17,617 bases of DNA. It comes from DAIOSQ01 sp036752465. Lineage in GTDB: Bacteria > Pseudomonadota > Gammaproteobacteria > Legionellales > Legionellaceae. A model generated the notes under the pieces. It was not told the DNA's origin. It searched no databases and worked only from the letters and a program-made list of their open reading frames with translations. Location: assembly GCA_036752465.1 (NCBI GenBank), contig DAIOSQ010000035.1:1-17617 (forward strand). The letters run 5' to 3'. Positions 7,445 to 15,100 of the stretch are shown here, in pieces. The position numbers and the translations under genes were made by a program. How positions within the stretch are numbered: the stretch's first letter is position 1; each line of letters begins with the position of its first letter.

Positions 7445-8369
7445 CATAGTTTTTTGTTTAATAGGGCCTACCGCAGCAGGTAAAACTGCCTTGGCAGAGC
7501 AACTGTACCAAACGTTACCGGTTGAAATCATTAGTGTTGATTCTGCACTTATATATCGCGGTATGGATATAGGTACAGCTAAGCCAACAAGCATTGAACT
7601 CATGCGTACGCCGCATCATTTGGTCAATATTCGAGATCCTTATGATACGTATTCTGTCAAGGAGTTTTGTGATGATGCTAGCCGTCTTTGCTGCGAGATC
7701 ATAGCGCGGCAGCGTATACCGCTTCTGGTTGGTGGTACCATGTTGTATTTTAATGCCATCCAAGAGGGTTTATCTGACCTTCCGGAAGCCTGCCCGTCCA
7801 TTAGACAAGCATTACAAGAAGAGTTGCAACAACAGGGTCTAACTTATTTGTACGCAAAACTACAAGCAGTGGATCCCACCGCAGCCGCGCGGATACATCC
7901 ACATGATTCACAAAGAATACAACGCGCGCTAGAGGTATATTTGCTGACTGGTAGGCCATTATCAGAGCATTTTAAGCACAAACAGTGCACCGACTTATTG
8001 TTTGTGAATTTGCTGTTAATCCCTAAACAACGGCAGTGGTTGCATGATAGAATTGCAAAGCGATTTGGACATATGATCCAATCAGGTTTGATTGAGGAGG
8101 TTGAGGGCTTAATCGCTCAGTGGCATCTGAACACTACTTTCCCTGCGATGCGTGCGGTAGGATATCGACAAGTATATGATTATCTACAAGGAACATTAGT
8201 ATATGATGAGCTCTTGCCAAAAGGAATTGCCGCAACAAGACAATTAGCCAAAAGACAGCTAACTTGGCTACGGCACTGGAAAGATGGGTATATTATAGAG
8301 TGTGATCAAGATCACGATCATATGTTGCAAATGGTCCACAAAATTATTAAGGAGAGTTATAATGCATGA
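7437..8369 (+). CDS. miaA: tRNA dimethylallyltransferase MiaA
   Basis: MiaA adds a dimethylallyl group from DMAPP to A37 of tRNAs that read UNN codons, the first step to ms2i6A. It has 310 residues against 316 in E. coli. The P-loop GPTAAGKT is at residues 10-17 and ISVDSALIYRGMDIGTAKP carries the catalytic Asp (D35). PLLVGGTMLYFNAIQEGLS, AARIHPHDSQRIQRALEV, MRAVGYRQVYDYL and ATRQLAKRQLTWLR are family signatures. The ATG at 7437 overlaps the mutL end by eight bases; an upstream ATG at 7410 would add nine residues and is not excluded. Gene order mutL-miaA is as in E. coli, but hfq and hflX, which follow miaA there, are replaced here by a zinc-finger gene. The end overlaps that next gene by eight bases. 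Confidence 0.96.
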   Translation: MNNIVFCLIGPTAAGKTALAEQLYQTLPVEIISVDSALIYRGMDIGTAKPTSIELMRTPHHLVNIRDPYDTYSVKEFCDDASRLCCEIIARQRIPLLVGGTMLYFNAIQEGLSDLPEACPSIRQALQEELQQQGLTYLYAKLQAVDPTAAARIHPHDSQRIQRALEVYLLTGRPLSEHFKHKQCTDLLFVNLLLIPKQRQWLHDRIAKRFGHMIQSGLIEEVEGLIAQWHLNTTFPAMRAVGYRQVYDYLQGTLVYDELLPKGIAATRQLAKRQLTWLRHWKDGYIIECDQDHDHMLQMVHKIIKESYNA

Positions 8370-8556
8370 ACATCCTGAAAAAATTGCATGTTCTGAAAAA
8401 ACACATACAATTCATCCAAAAGATTTACCACTTTCTTGTCCCATGGATGGTATGACATTATGGAATGCGCACCCTAAGGTATACTTGCCCATCGAAAATT
8501 CTGGAGCAGAAACTTGTCCATATTGCGGTACAAAATATATTTTAGCTAATGATTAA
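8362..8556 (+). CDS. Small CHCC-type zinc-finger protein
   Basis: This is a 64-residue protein of the zf-CHCC family (related to the mitochondrial complex I subunit NDUFS6), whose role in bacteria is not established. The expected zinc ligands are visible as C26, H37, C52 and C55 in SCPMDG, NAHPKVYLPIE and ETCPYCGTKYIL. The N-terminus is acidic and histidine-rich (MHEHPEK). I chose the ATG at 8362 because AAGGAG lies seven bases upstream; a longer reading from 8302 runs through the end of miaA and lacks support. It overlaps both neighbours by eight bases (ATGCATGA with miaA, ATGATTAA with the glycosyltransferase), so it is probably translated by coupling within the same transcript. Confidence 0.88.
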   Translation: MHEHPEKIACSEKTHTIHPKDLPLSCPMDGMTLWNAHPKVYLPIENSGAETCPYCGTKYILAND

Positions 8557-9574
8557 AACGCTATGTATTGTTCGGTTATCAGCGTTGGGCGATGTACTGA
8601 TGTTGGTGCCGTTGGTTAGAACAATCCAAACGCACTCTCCACATACCGCTATTACTTGGGTTATTTCTGAGCCGGCATATGATTTAGTCAAGGGGCTGGA
8701 GGGGGTAGAGTTTATTATTATTAAAAAACCGCAATTCTTGATTGATTACTGGCGATTTCGACAGCTCATCAAGCGACGCAAATTTGATGTATTGTTGGCG
8801 ACACAGGCCAGTCTGCGCGCCAACTTACTGTATCCATTGATTCCGGCTGTCAGAAAAATTGGTTACGATCGATTAAGGGCAAAAGATGCTCATTTATGGT
8901 TTGTCTATGAATCGATACAGTCCGGGCGGGATCACACGTTGGATGGTTTTTTGCGGTTTGCCCATGCGATTGGCCTAGACAAGCCAGTTATTCGCTGGGA
9001 TTTGCCGATATTGGAGAAGGATCGGCAATGGGCCTGTAAACAACTAACTCAATTCAAAGGTAAAATCATATTAATTAATCCTGCAGCCAGTAAGCCAGAA
9101 CGCAGTTGGTTGGTAGAGGGTTATGTCGCAGTCATTCAGTATCTACAATCCCACTATCAAGCAGAAGTGATTTTAATTGGCGGGCCGGGCGCCTATGATA
9201 AACAACTCGGTGAGCAAATTACGGCACATGTACAGGTGCACAATTTAATCGGTCAAACCAAGCTGACGCAGTTATTGGCTTTGATTAGTCAAGCAGATTT
9301 GTTGCTTTGTCCGGATACTGGGCCATCCCATATGGCAGCCGCTGTTGCAACCCCAGTGATTGCGTTGCATGCGGTAACCAGTAAAGATGTTTCTGGGCCC
9401 TACATCTACCGTCATCTAGCGGTAGATGCTTATCCTCAGGCAGTGCAGGTGGTCCTCAACAGGACAGTTGAGTCTAATGTGTGGGGTACACAAGCGCACG
9501 GCCATTCGACCATGCAGCTGGTTACAGTCGACGCTGTCATCGCCCAACTTGATCACGTCTTATCGACCGCTTAA
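8549..9574 (+). CDS. Glycosyltransferase family 9 (heptosyltransferase-like) protein
   Basis: This is a predicted cytoplasmic-face glycosyltransferase of the GT9 family, which includes the LPS inner-core heptosyltransferases WaaC and WaaF. It has 341 residues. The N-terminal Rossmann half begins IVRLSALGDVLMLVPLV, where D15 corresponds to the catalytic Asp of WaaC. The C-terminal half has LINPAASKPERSW, VILIGGPGAYD, NLIGQTKLTQLLALISQAD and the family's sugar-nucleotide signature LLLCPDTGPSHMAAAVATPVIALH. A role in LPS core assembly is likely, but the donor sugar is uncertain because L. pneumophila core lacks heptose while Coxiella has it, so I give no symbol. The ATG overlaps the preceding stop by eight bases. 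It is the last gene of the + strand housekeeping run and faces icmX only 28 bases away, with no visible terminator between them. Confidence 0.9.
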   Translation: MIKTLCIVRLSALGDVLMLVPLVRTIQTHSPHTAITWVISEPAYDLVKGLEGVEFIIIKKPQFLIDYWRFRQLIKRRKFDVLLATQASLRANLLYPLIPAVRKIGYDRLRAKDAHLWFVYESIQSGRDHTLDGFLRFAHAIGLDKPVIRWDLPILEKDRQWACKQLTQFKGKIILINPAASKPERSWLVEGYVAVIQYLQSHYQAEVILIGGPGAYDKQLGEQITAHVQVHNLIGQTKLTQLLALISQADLLLCPDTGPSHMAAAVATPVIALHAVTSKDVSGPYIYRHLAVDAYPQAVQVVLNRTVESNVWGTQAHGHSTMQLVTVDAVIAQLDHVLSTA

Positions 9575-9602
9575 GGACAATAATGGCCTTCCCGCTTCAG
9601 CG

Positions 9603-10970
9603 CTAGCTGCTACTAGAGCTGGTTGTGGTTGTGACGGACGCAGGAGGTTGTGTAGCTAAATTACTGCCTAGCGGTTTTTGTATTGTCTGGAGCAATAGCA
9701 TGGAGTTGGTTAATAAGATGCGCTCTTGTTGTTGTCTTGATAAATACAATTGGTAATTAATTTCTGCCAACAGGATAGCCATTTCTTTTTGTACGGTGAT
9801 TGGGCTGGCTTGATTAATTTGCTCAATCCACTGCGATGAGCTACTCGTAGAAGTGCTACTGGACGACTCCGGTAAAATGCGCCACGTTGCCATTTGAAAC
9901 TCGGAAAGAGCGGTACTGGTTTGGCTGCCGCTGCTGGATCCGCTCAGGGTTTGCGGGATTCTTCGGGCAAGAATAGCGTATAGGTTGCTCATTACGACAG
10001 ATGTTTGTGCTGCAAATATGCGTAATTGGGCGAGGTACTGTGTCAGCGCGACTTGGGCTTGCAAAGCCTGGCTGGTTGGATTATCGGAACTGTCCGTTTG
10101 TAACGAGGTCGTATATAGAGAGTTGTAGCTGCTGTACGATGGTAGGTCGGGTGGGACAACACTGCCGGAGGCGAATCGAATAAAATTTTCCGCAGATTCT
10201 GTTTGGGATGCTGCGACTAGCCCGGGATTGGTACTGCTACTGCTGCTTTGGGTTGTGGTGCCACCGGAACTGGACGCTGTTTGTGTGCTAATGGTGCTGG
10301 TTGAGTACATCAAAGGTGCAATCAATGAGTTTGCATTAAGTTCTGATAAAAAAGGATCGTTATAGCTGGTCGTGTAATACTGGGTGGGCTGTGGGACACT
10401 GCCCACCACATTGCTCATGACTGACATTTGGCATAACGGGTTACAACTGCTGCCCACACATGTTGAGCAAGCAGTGTTGCTCGTGGTGGTGGGGGTCGAC
10501 AAGATATTCAGCACATACTGGCTGACCGGATCTGTCTGGTAAGTTTGTTGATCAATTAAGTTATTGACCGAAACAGCGCTAGAGCTGTTGGCAGTACTGT
10601 AGGATGGAAATGTTATATTTGCATAGGTATTAATTGTGCTGGCTAAACTGGAACTTGTGGGTACAAACAAAGCATAATCAGATTGTACTTCATTCACCGG
10701 TATGGCGCCGAAAAAAAGTGCTACCAAACCACTTAACATCGGCTGTTCGTTGCTGGCGGTAAAAGGCAATAAGGCATTGGTAGGTGCGGGAACGGAGCTT
10801 GACGAAGACGGAGGTTGAGAAAAATCATACCCGATATATAGGCCAAAATTTTCGAAGTATTGCTTCAGCGAGTTTTGTTCATCTGCGCTATATTGACTTG
10901 TGTCAGCTGAAGCAGGCATAGGACCTAAACACAAGCTTGCCAATAGCATGATTGTTTTTATCTTGCGCAT
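9603..10970 (-). CDS. icmX: Dot/Icm type IVB secretion protein IcmX
   Basis: IcmX is a periplasmic protein of the Dot/Icm system, needed for intracellular growth of L. pneumophila; its exact role is unclear. It has 455 residues, near the roughly 466 of Legionella IcmX. A signal peptide ends at about MPASA (cleavage after residue 22). The body is very rich in Ser and Thr, with runs such as SSSSS at 55-59 and 242-246, SSSSTSTSSSS at 369-379 and TTTTSSSSS at the C-terminus. Four cysteines lie close together (C168, C171, C176, C180, including a CxxC). The more regular C-terminal part (about 300-432) ends in a predicted helix, WIEQINQASPITVQKEM onward. The start overlaps the icmW stop by one base (TAATG) with AAGGGGAAG upstream, so icmW-icmX are cotranscribed. 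The call leans on position as well as sequence. Confidence 0.92.
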   Translation of the reverse strand: MRKIKTIMLLASLCLGPMPASADTSQYSADEQNSLKQYFENFGLYIGYDFSQPPSSSSSVPAPTNALLPFTASNEQPMLSGLVALFFGAIPVNEVQSDYALFVPTSSSLASTINTYANITFPSYSTANSSSAVSVNNLIDQQTYQTDPVSQYVLNILSTPTTTSNTACSTCVGSSCNPLCQMSVMSNVVGSVPQPTQYYTTSYNDPFLSELNANSLIAPLMYSTSTISTQTASSSGGTTTQSSSSSTNPGLVAASQTESAENFIRFASGSVVPPDLPSYSSYNSLYTTSLQTDSSDNPTSQALQAQVALTQYLAQLRIFAAQTSVVMSNLYAILARRIPQTLSGSSSGSQTSTALSEFQMATWRILPESSSSTSTSSSSQWIEQINQASPITVQKEMAILLAEINYQLYLSRQQQERILLTNSMLLLQTIQKPLGSNLATQPPASVTTTTSSSSS

Positions 10971-11425
10971 TATTCTTCCCCTTCGAGTGCCCGCGAAACC
11001 AGATTAAGGCGGTATTCGGAAAACGCTCTGGATAATAGTCGCAACCGTTCAAACACAATATTACGTTTAAGGAAAAAGCTGGCAGGATCATGGGGATGCG
11101 TGCTTGCCTCTTCTGCGCGAATCAGAATTTTCGATGCGCTGCCCGGGTGAGCAGTGTCCAGTGCTTGCAAAACACGTAGCCCTCGGCCTGTTTTGATATT
11201 TCCGACCAAGCGAATAAATTTATCTGCCTCATTTAGCTTGCTGATATCAATTGTTTGTACGCGATCTAAGGCTTCACCTAGTGCGTTCATAGCCTCTTCT
11301 ATGGCTGGGTCCCCGTCAAGCGTCCAATGCTCGACACTTTCCATGAACGTTATGACCCGATAGATCATCGGATCAGCATAGTTATACCAATACTCTGCAG
11401 AGGCTTCGTGGCTTATATCGGGCAT
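10970..11425 (-). CDS. icmW: Dot/Icm secretion adaptor IcmW
   Basis: IcmW is a small acidic cytoplasmic chaperone-like protein. With IcmS (not in this window) it binds effectors and presents them to the DotL coupling complex. At 151 residues it has the same length as the L. pneumophila protein as I recall it. The family core is strikingly conserved: PMIYRVITFMESVEHWTLDG, DKFIRLVGNIKTGRGLRVLQ, HPGSASKILI, and FFLKRNIVFERLRLLSRAFS near the C-terminus, ending ALEGEE. No signal peptide or membrane segment is present, as expected. It is the first gene of icmW-icmX and is transcribed away from icmV. Confidence 0.97.
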   Translation of the reverse strand: MPDISHEASAEYWYNYADPMIYRVITFMESVEHWTLDGDPAIEEAMNALGEALDRVQTIDISKLNEADKFIRLVGNIKTGRGLRVLQALDTAHPGSASKILIRAEEASTHPHDPASFFLKRNIVFERLRLLSRAFSEYRLNLVSRALEGEE

Positions 11426-11531
11426 TTTATTTCTTACAATCGGTGACCTAGCTTTTATCGTATCAGACTATATACGTTTGTAAATGATTGTCATATATTA
11501 TGAATATAACAAGCTTACAGAGATAAACAGC
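11426..11531. promoter_or_regulatory. Shared divergent control region of icmW-icmX and icmV-dotA
   Basis: These 106 bases must hold both divergent promoters. For icmV I see only weak elements, such as TTGTAA (11478-11483) with AT-rich -10 candidates TATTAT (11496-11501) or TATAAC (11505-11510) at poor spacings, which suggests help from an activator. GTAAA at 11480-11484 followed five bases later by GTCAT (11490-11494) resembles the CpxR box GTAAA-N5-GTAAA with a degraded second half. In L. pneumophila CpxR is reported to control icmV-dotA and icmW-icmX, so the match is suggestive. I see no tandem CTTAA-type PmrA box. Confidence 0.45.
11457..11484 (-). promoter_or_regulatory. Candidate promoter for icmW-icmX
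   Basis: On the - strand, TTTACA (complement of 11479-11484) is followed after 16 bases by TACGAT (complement of 11457-11462). The -10 lies 31 bases before the icmW ATG. Spacing and the key bases fit sigma-70, although neither hexamer is perfect. Confidence 0.5.
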
Positions 11532-11987
11532 ATGACTGAGCGCTATTCGAATTTTCGGCGTATCATAAAAAAGATGTTTAATTTACGCAAGATGGTCGAT
11601 TATGACAACGTCGCTATTTTTACACAGTATATTGTGAGATTAATCAAAACCTATTTCGTGCCTGGTGCCATAGAGCCCACCTCCACGACCTCATTTGATG
11701 ATGCTTGTCGTCAGTTTGGCTTGTCGAAAGCAGAGCTGGTTGCTAAGCAAAAAAACTTGCTTCGCTTGAGCTTATGTATGTTGCTGTTGAGTTGTGCCTT
11801 TTTAGCTTATTCTATCTATCATATGGTTAATGGTACTTTGTTGGCGTTTTTTCCATCACTTACCTTGGCCGTGGTTTCTTTGGCGTTAGCATTTCGTTAC
11901 CACTTTTGGTATTTTCAAATCAAGCAGCGTAAATTAGGCTGCACATTTAATGAATGGCTTGGCCACCATACCAAGGACAAGAAATGA
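11532..11987 (+). CDS. icmV: Dot/Icm inner-membrane protein IcmV
   Basis: IcmV is a small inner-membrane component of the Dot/Icm system. At 151 residues it equals the L. pneumophila length as I recall it. A basic N-terminal cytoplasmic part is followed by FDDACRQFGLS at about 55-65, two membrane segments (about 79-97 and 101-121) and the highly conserved SLALAFRYHFWYFQIKQRKL plus GCT (117-138). I chose the ATG at 11532, which gives that length and has CAGAGA about eight bases upstream. An in-frame ATG at 11484 would add 16 residues and falls inside the promoter region. The stop overlaps the dotA start by four bases (ATGA), so icmV-dotA are one operon, as in Legionella. Confidence 0.94.
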   Translation: MTERYSNFRRIIKKMFNLRKMVDYDNVAIFTQYIVRLIKTYFVPGAIEPTSTTSFDDACRQFGLSKAELVAKQKNLLRLSLCMLLLSCAFLAYSIYHMVNGTLLAFFPSLTLAVVSLALAFRYHFWYFQIKQRKLGCTFNEWLGHHTKDKK

Positions 11988-14900
11988 TCAAGGCCTGGCT
12001 GGGGTTATTGCTGAGTTTTTGTTATGCCTCGGTCTACGCCTCTGGAATCAGTCTAACCCCGCCTATTACGGATTCATCTGTGGTGTTTTTGGGTAACCTA
12101 TTTGGTGTGGTTGATGGGGTGCTGAGCGGTACGGGTAGTCAGATCATGGGCGCCATGATGGGCGTGTTTAATGCTGCAGTATTGGCGCTTGGAGGTATTG
12201 TCATTACCTATACGGTGCTGGTTGGCACCATGAACACCGCGCAAGAAGGCAAGACATTGGGTGAGAAATGGTCCTCAGTTTGGATTCCGCTGCGTTCAAC
12301 CATTGGCTTGACATTATTGATGCCTAAGGCCACTGGCTATTGTTTGATGCAAATATTTATCATGTGGGTTGTTGTACAAGGCGTAGGTGCTGCAGATATC
12401 GTATGGAATGCTGCGTTGGGCTATTTGGATCGAGGAGGTGTAATTATTCAGGCACAGCAAAGCCCTGTGGCTGTTATGGCAGGAGGCACAGCTAACCCGG
12501 TGGCGTTAGGTGGGCTCACCATTTTAACCGGTCAGGTGTGCATGCTTGCATTGCAGCAAACCTTAACGACTCTGCGTCAGTATGACTTAAATCTACAAGC
12601 CAAAAACGCCGGACCTTGTTACGCCGCTCAACAACAAGGCGATACCACCACGTTGACTGCTCAATTTTGTAACACGGCGGTACCTGATTTCATCAGCAGC
12701 GTGAATGCTGTGTCGGTTGAGGATAATAGTCCTGCCGGGCCTACGGAAAGCGTATCATTACCCAATTTATCAATGGCTCCCTATAAAAATCTAAACGGCA
12801 TTTGTGGCAACCTGACTTGGAATGTGTTCACATTGTCTAGCAATGCGCAGACCTTAGTATCCTCTGAAACCGCTACGGCCATGACCATGACGCGCGCAGC
12901 AGCGGTACAACAATACTATTCGGATTTAGCATCGGTGGCTACAAAGATGGTCGGCAATGCACCTGATTTTGCGACATCCAGTAATTGCCCCGGTTACGTG
13001 GTGACCGGCAGCAGTGGCAGTGCGCCTCAAACAACCTCTTGTTATTCGCTTGTCGCTATCTATCAATATGGCATGCCCTATTATACCGGCAGCACTGGGG
13101 CATCTGGGGTATGTGGTCAGCCGAACAGCAGCGCCTCAGCAGCCAATTGTCAAGTATGGGGCAGTGACCCATTCCTATCCTCCCCACCATTATTCAGTGG
13201 CACAGAGTTCATGAATGCTATGAACGACTATAATGCAATTATGGCACCAGCACTAAATTTAAATCAAGAAGCTGAAAATCAGAGCGCCGCACAATCGGCG
13301 CGTGCATTTATTGCCGGGGCTGAAAGCACGGGTTGGATTATGGCGGGCAGTTATTACTATGATCTTGTACAATTAAGTGGTAGTGCTACTTCCAGCAGCG
13401 GTCAAGATACCGATACAGATCCAGGGTTTCCTGCGACCAGCTCGTATTCCAATATGAATGCTTGCATGACAGCCATGGCTGGCAGCGGCACTGGCAGCAG
13501 CGCCCAATACTACTGTAATCTAAGCACCGGTTCTGGTGCAGGAACCTGTCCATCATCAACACCAACCTGTGCACTGGCGCAAATGATGGCACAGTCCGTA
13601 GACTACACTGCAAATCCCTATACCTATAATAATATTTCGGCTTCCTCTGGTAACTATATTGCCGCTATACAACAATTGATTACTTATGGCGCCTCAAATC
13701 AAAATCAGCCGTCCTTCACTACCACCACGCCGCTGCCGACTATTAGCGCTTACTACCCAACATCCTCTTCGGTGTGGGGGTTTTTGAATGATGAGTCTAT
13801 AATTGTCTTGCCAGGGCAACCAGGTCTGGTTGCACCATCGATGAGCATGCATATAAACATCGTTATTCAGCCGGGGCCGTATTATTTGCCAGCAAAAAGC
13901 TTCAGTTGTGGCGGCTTGTCGCCTTTCTACAATATTTGTATAGGGCAGGTTATGGGTAACCTCTTCTATAACGATATTATCCGCGCTATTCTCAATTTTT
14001 TTCTTGACACCATGGTGCAGCTGATTAATGCTGCCATACAGATGTTTCTGTCCTTGCCCCTGCAAGTGATGTCAGTTATCTTTACTTATGGCATGGAGAG
14101 TATTCAGCAGACAGGCAATAACCCAATTTTATCGCTGGCCATGATGGGAACCACGTATATCAACGCCTCTATGGAATTATGGATTTACATGATAGAAATA
14201 TCTGTGATAACGGGGATGATTCCCGTGCTTGGTCCTGCCATTATGGCCTTAATATCTATGGTGATGCCATTATTAATCAGTTGGATGGGTGTCATGGTCA
14301 GCATTGGATTTACTACTGCTTACTATGTTCCTTTCGTGCCCTACATCAATTTTTTGTTTGGTTCAATTGCTTGGTTTAGCGTGGTGATTGAGGCCATGGT
14401 CGCAGGGCCAGTCATTGCCTTAGGCGTCACCAACCCAGAAGGTCATGAAGCCTTTGGCAAGGGTGAGAGTGCGATCATGCTGCTATTGAATGTATTTTTG
14501 CGCCCAGCATTGATGGTTATCGGCTTTGTTATGGGTATTTCACTATCTTATGTCTGTGTTTGGGTTCTGAATGAAGGTTTTGAAAATGCGTTAGGATTTA
14601 TGGGCGGAGCGGTATCAAGCTCTAACACGCTTAACGGCGGCGCACTGTTCACAACATCGAGTGATCCGAATGCGTACTACACCAGTGATAGCAGTGATAG
14701 CTCAATGTCAACGACCTCTTCACAGCAAAGCCTTGGCGGGTACAACAGTTGGGCGGGTATTTATGCGTTTTTCTTTGCCATTTTAATGTATACCACGCTA
14801 TATCTAACACTGGTGCAGAATGCCTTTAACCTAATTTATCAGTTGCCTGATAAGGTATTGCGCTGGATAGGCGGTGGTGAAAATGTTGGTCAGGAAGCTG

Positions 14901-15073
14901 CACAGTGGAAACAAGATGTGCAAGGTAAGATGCAAGAAGGTTCCAAAGCAACCGAAGATGCGAGTGGCGCAATGACCAAGCAAATGCAGAGCACTGGCTT
15001 AGAAATGCTGGGCAAGGGCAAAAAATCAGCACCGAGCACTTCTGTCAGTGCTAGCGGGAGTGAAGGCGATTGA
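11984..15073 (+). CDS. dotA: Dot/Icm polytopic inner-membrane protein DotA
   Basis: DotA (DotA/TraY family) is a large inner-membrane protein essential for effector transfer. It has 1029 residues against 1048 in L. pneumophila. A signal sequence ends near residue 20, then membrane segments lie at about 56-80 and 116-138, with the conserved TMNTAQEGKTLGEKWSSVWI and PLRSTIGL between them. A long periplasmic region (about 150-655), rich in Ser, Gly, Thr and Asn, contains 13 cysteines. Further membrane segments cover about 660-700, 732-780, 784-812, 832-860 and 923-950, with the conserved VTNPEGHEAFGKGESA loop (815-830). The cytoplasmic tail ends in a Ser/Lys-rich stretch. The ATG at 11984 overlaps the icmV stop and has AAGGA seven bases upstream; the ATG at 11954 would add ten residues inside icmV and hide the signal sequence. 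Confidence 0.96.
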   Translation: MIKAWLGLLLSFCYASVYASGISLTPPITDSSVVFLGNLFGVVDGVLSGTGSQIMGAMMGVFNAAVLALGGIVITYTVLVGTMNTAQEGKTLGEKWSSVWIPLRSTIGLTLLMPKATGYCLMQIFIMWVVVQGVGAADIVWNAALGYLDRGGVIIQAQQSPVAVMAGGTANPVALGGLTILTGQVCMLALQQTLTTLRQYDLNLQAKNAGPCYAAQQQGDTTTLTAQFCNTAVPDFISSVNAVSVEDNSPAGPTESVSLPNLSMAPYKNLNGICGNLTWNVFTLSSNAQTLVSSETATAMTMTRAAAVQQYYSDLASVATKMVGNAPDFATSSNCPGYVVTGSSGSAPQTTSCYSLVAIYQYGMPYYTGSTGASGVCGQPNSSASAANCQVWGSDPFLSSPPLFSGTEFMNAMNDYNAIMAPALNLNQEAENQSAAQSARAFIAGAESTGWIMAGSYYYDLVQLSGSATSSSGQDTDTDPGFPATSSYSNMNACMTAMAGSGTGSSAQYYCNLSTGSGAGTCPSSTPTCALAQMMAQSVDYTANPYTYNNISASSGNYIAAIQQLITYGASNQNQPSFTTTTPLPTISAYYPTSSSVWGFLNDESIIVLPGQPGLVAPSMSMHINIVIQPGPYYLPAKSFSCGGLSPFYNICIGQVMGNLFYNDIIRAILNFFLDTMVQLINAAIQMFLSLPLQVMSVIFTYGMESIQQTGNNPILSLAMMGTTYINASMELWIYMIEISVITGMIPVLGPAIMALISMVMPLLISWMGVMVSIGFTTAYYVPFVPYINFLFGSIAWFSVVIEAMVAGPVIALGVTNPEGHEAFGKGESAIMLLLNVFLRPALMVIGFVMGISLSYVCVWVLNEGFENALGFMGGAVSSSNTLNGGALFTTSSDPNAYYTSDSSDSSMSTTSSQQSLGGYNSWAGIYAFFFAILMYTTLYLTLVQNAFNLIYQLPDKVLRWIGGGENVGQEAAQWKQDVQGKMQEGSKATEDASGAMTKQMQSTGLEMLGKGKKSAPSTSVSASGSEGD
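14684..14701 (+). repeat. Tandem 9-base repeat in dotA
   Basis: AGTGATAGC occurs twice head to tail, encoding part of a serine and aspartate-rich loop (SDSSDSSMSTTSS) between the last two membrane segments of DotA. The unit is a multiple of three, so copy-number changes would keep the frame. Confidence 0.7.
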
Positions 15074-15076
15074 TTC

Positions 15077-15100
15077 ATAGCCACTTTCTGGCTATTTTTT
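15077..15100 (+). terminator. Rho-independent terminator after dotA
   Basis: ATAGCCA (15077-15083) pairs perfectly with TGGCTAT (15089-15095) around CTTTC and is followed by T at 15095-15100. It starts three bases after the dotA stop. Its 3' arm contains the dotB stop codon (complement of 15092-15094), so the two convergent genes share this element. There is no T-run in the opposite direction, so it probably acts on dotA only. Confidence 0.8.

Noticed and set aside
9426..9659. + strand open frame spanning the glycosyltransferase end and the icmX end
   Set aside because: It overlaps two supported genes in other frames and has no family features.
10903..10970. IcmX as a lipoprotein because of a Cys at residue 14 in the signal peptide
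   Set aside because: The residue before that Cys is Leu, which does not fit a lipobox; the MPASA site after it fits an ordinary signal peptide.
11426..11531. PmrA binding site (tandem CTTAA-type repeats) upstream of icmW or icmV
   Set aside because: No TTAA pair with the right spacing is present in the 106-base spacer.
11954..11987. Possible frameshift or fusion between icmV and dotA because the open frames overlap by 34 bases
   Set aside because: Choosing the dotA ATG at 11984 reduces this to a normal ATGA overlap, and both proteins then have family lengths.
13694..14065. Antisense open frame of 123 codons inside dotA
   Set aside because: The predicted protein has no coherent domain or membrane pattern, and dotA is conserved on the other strand.
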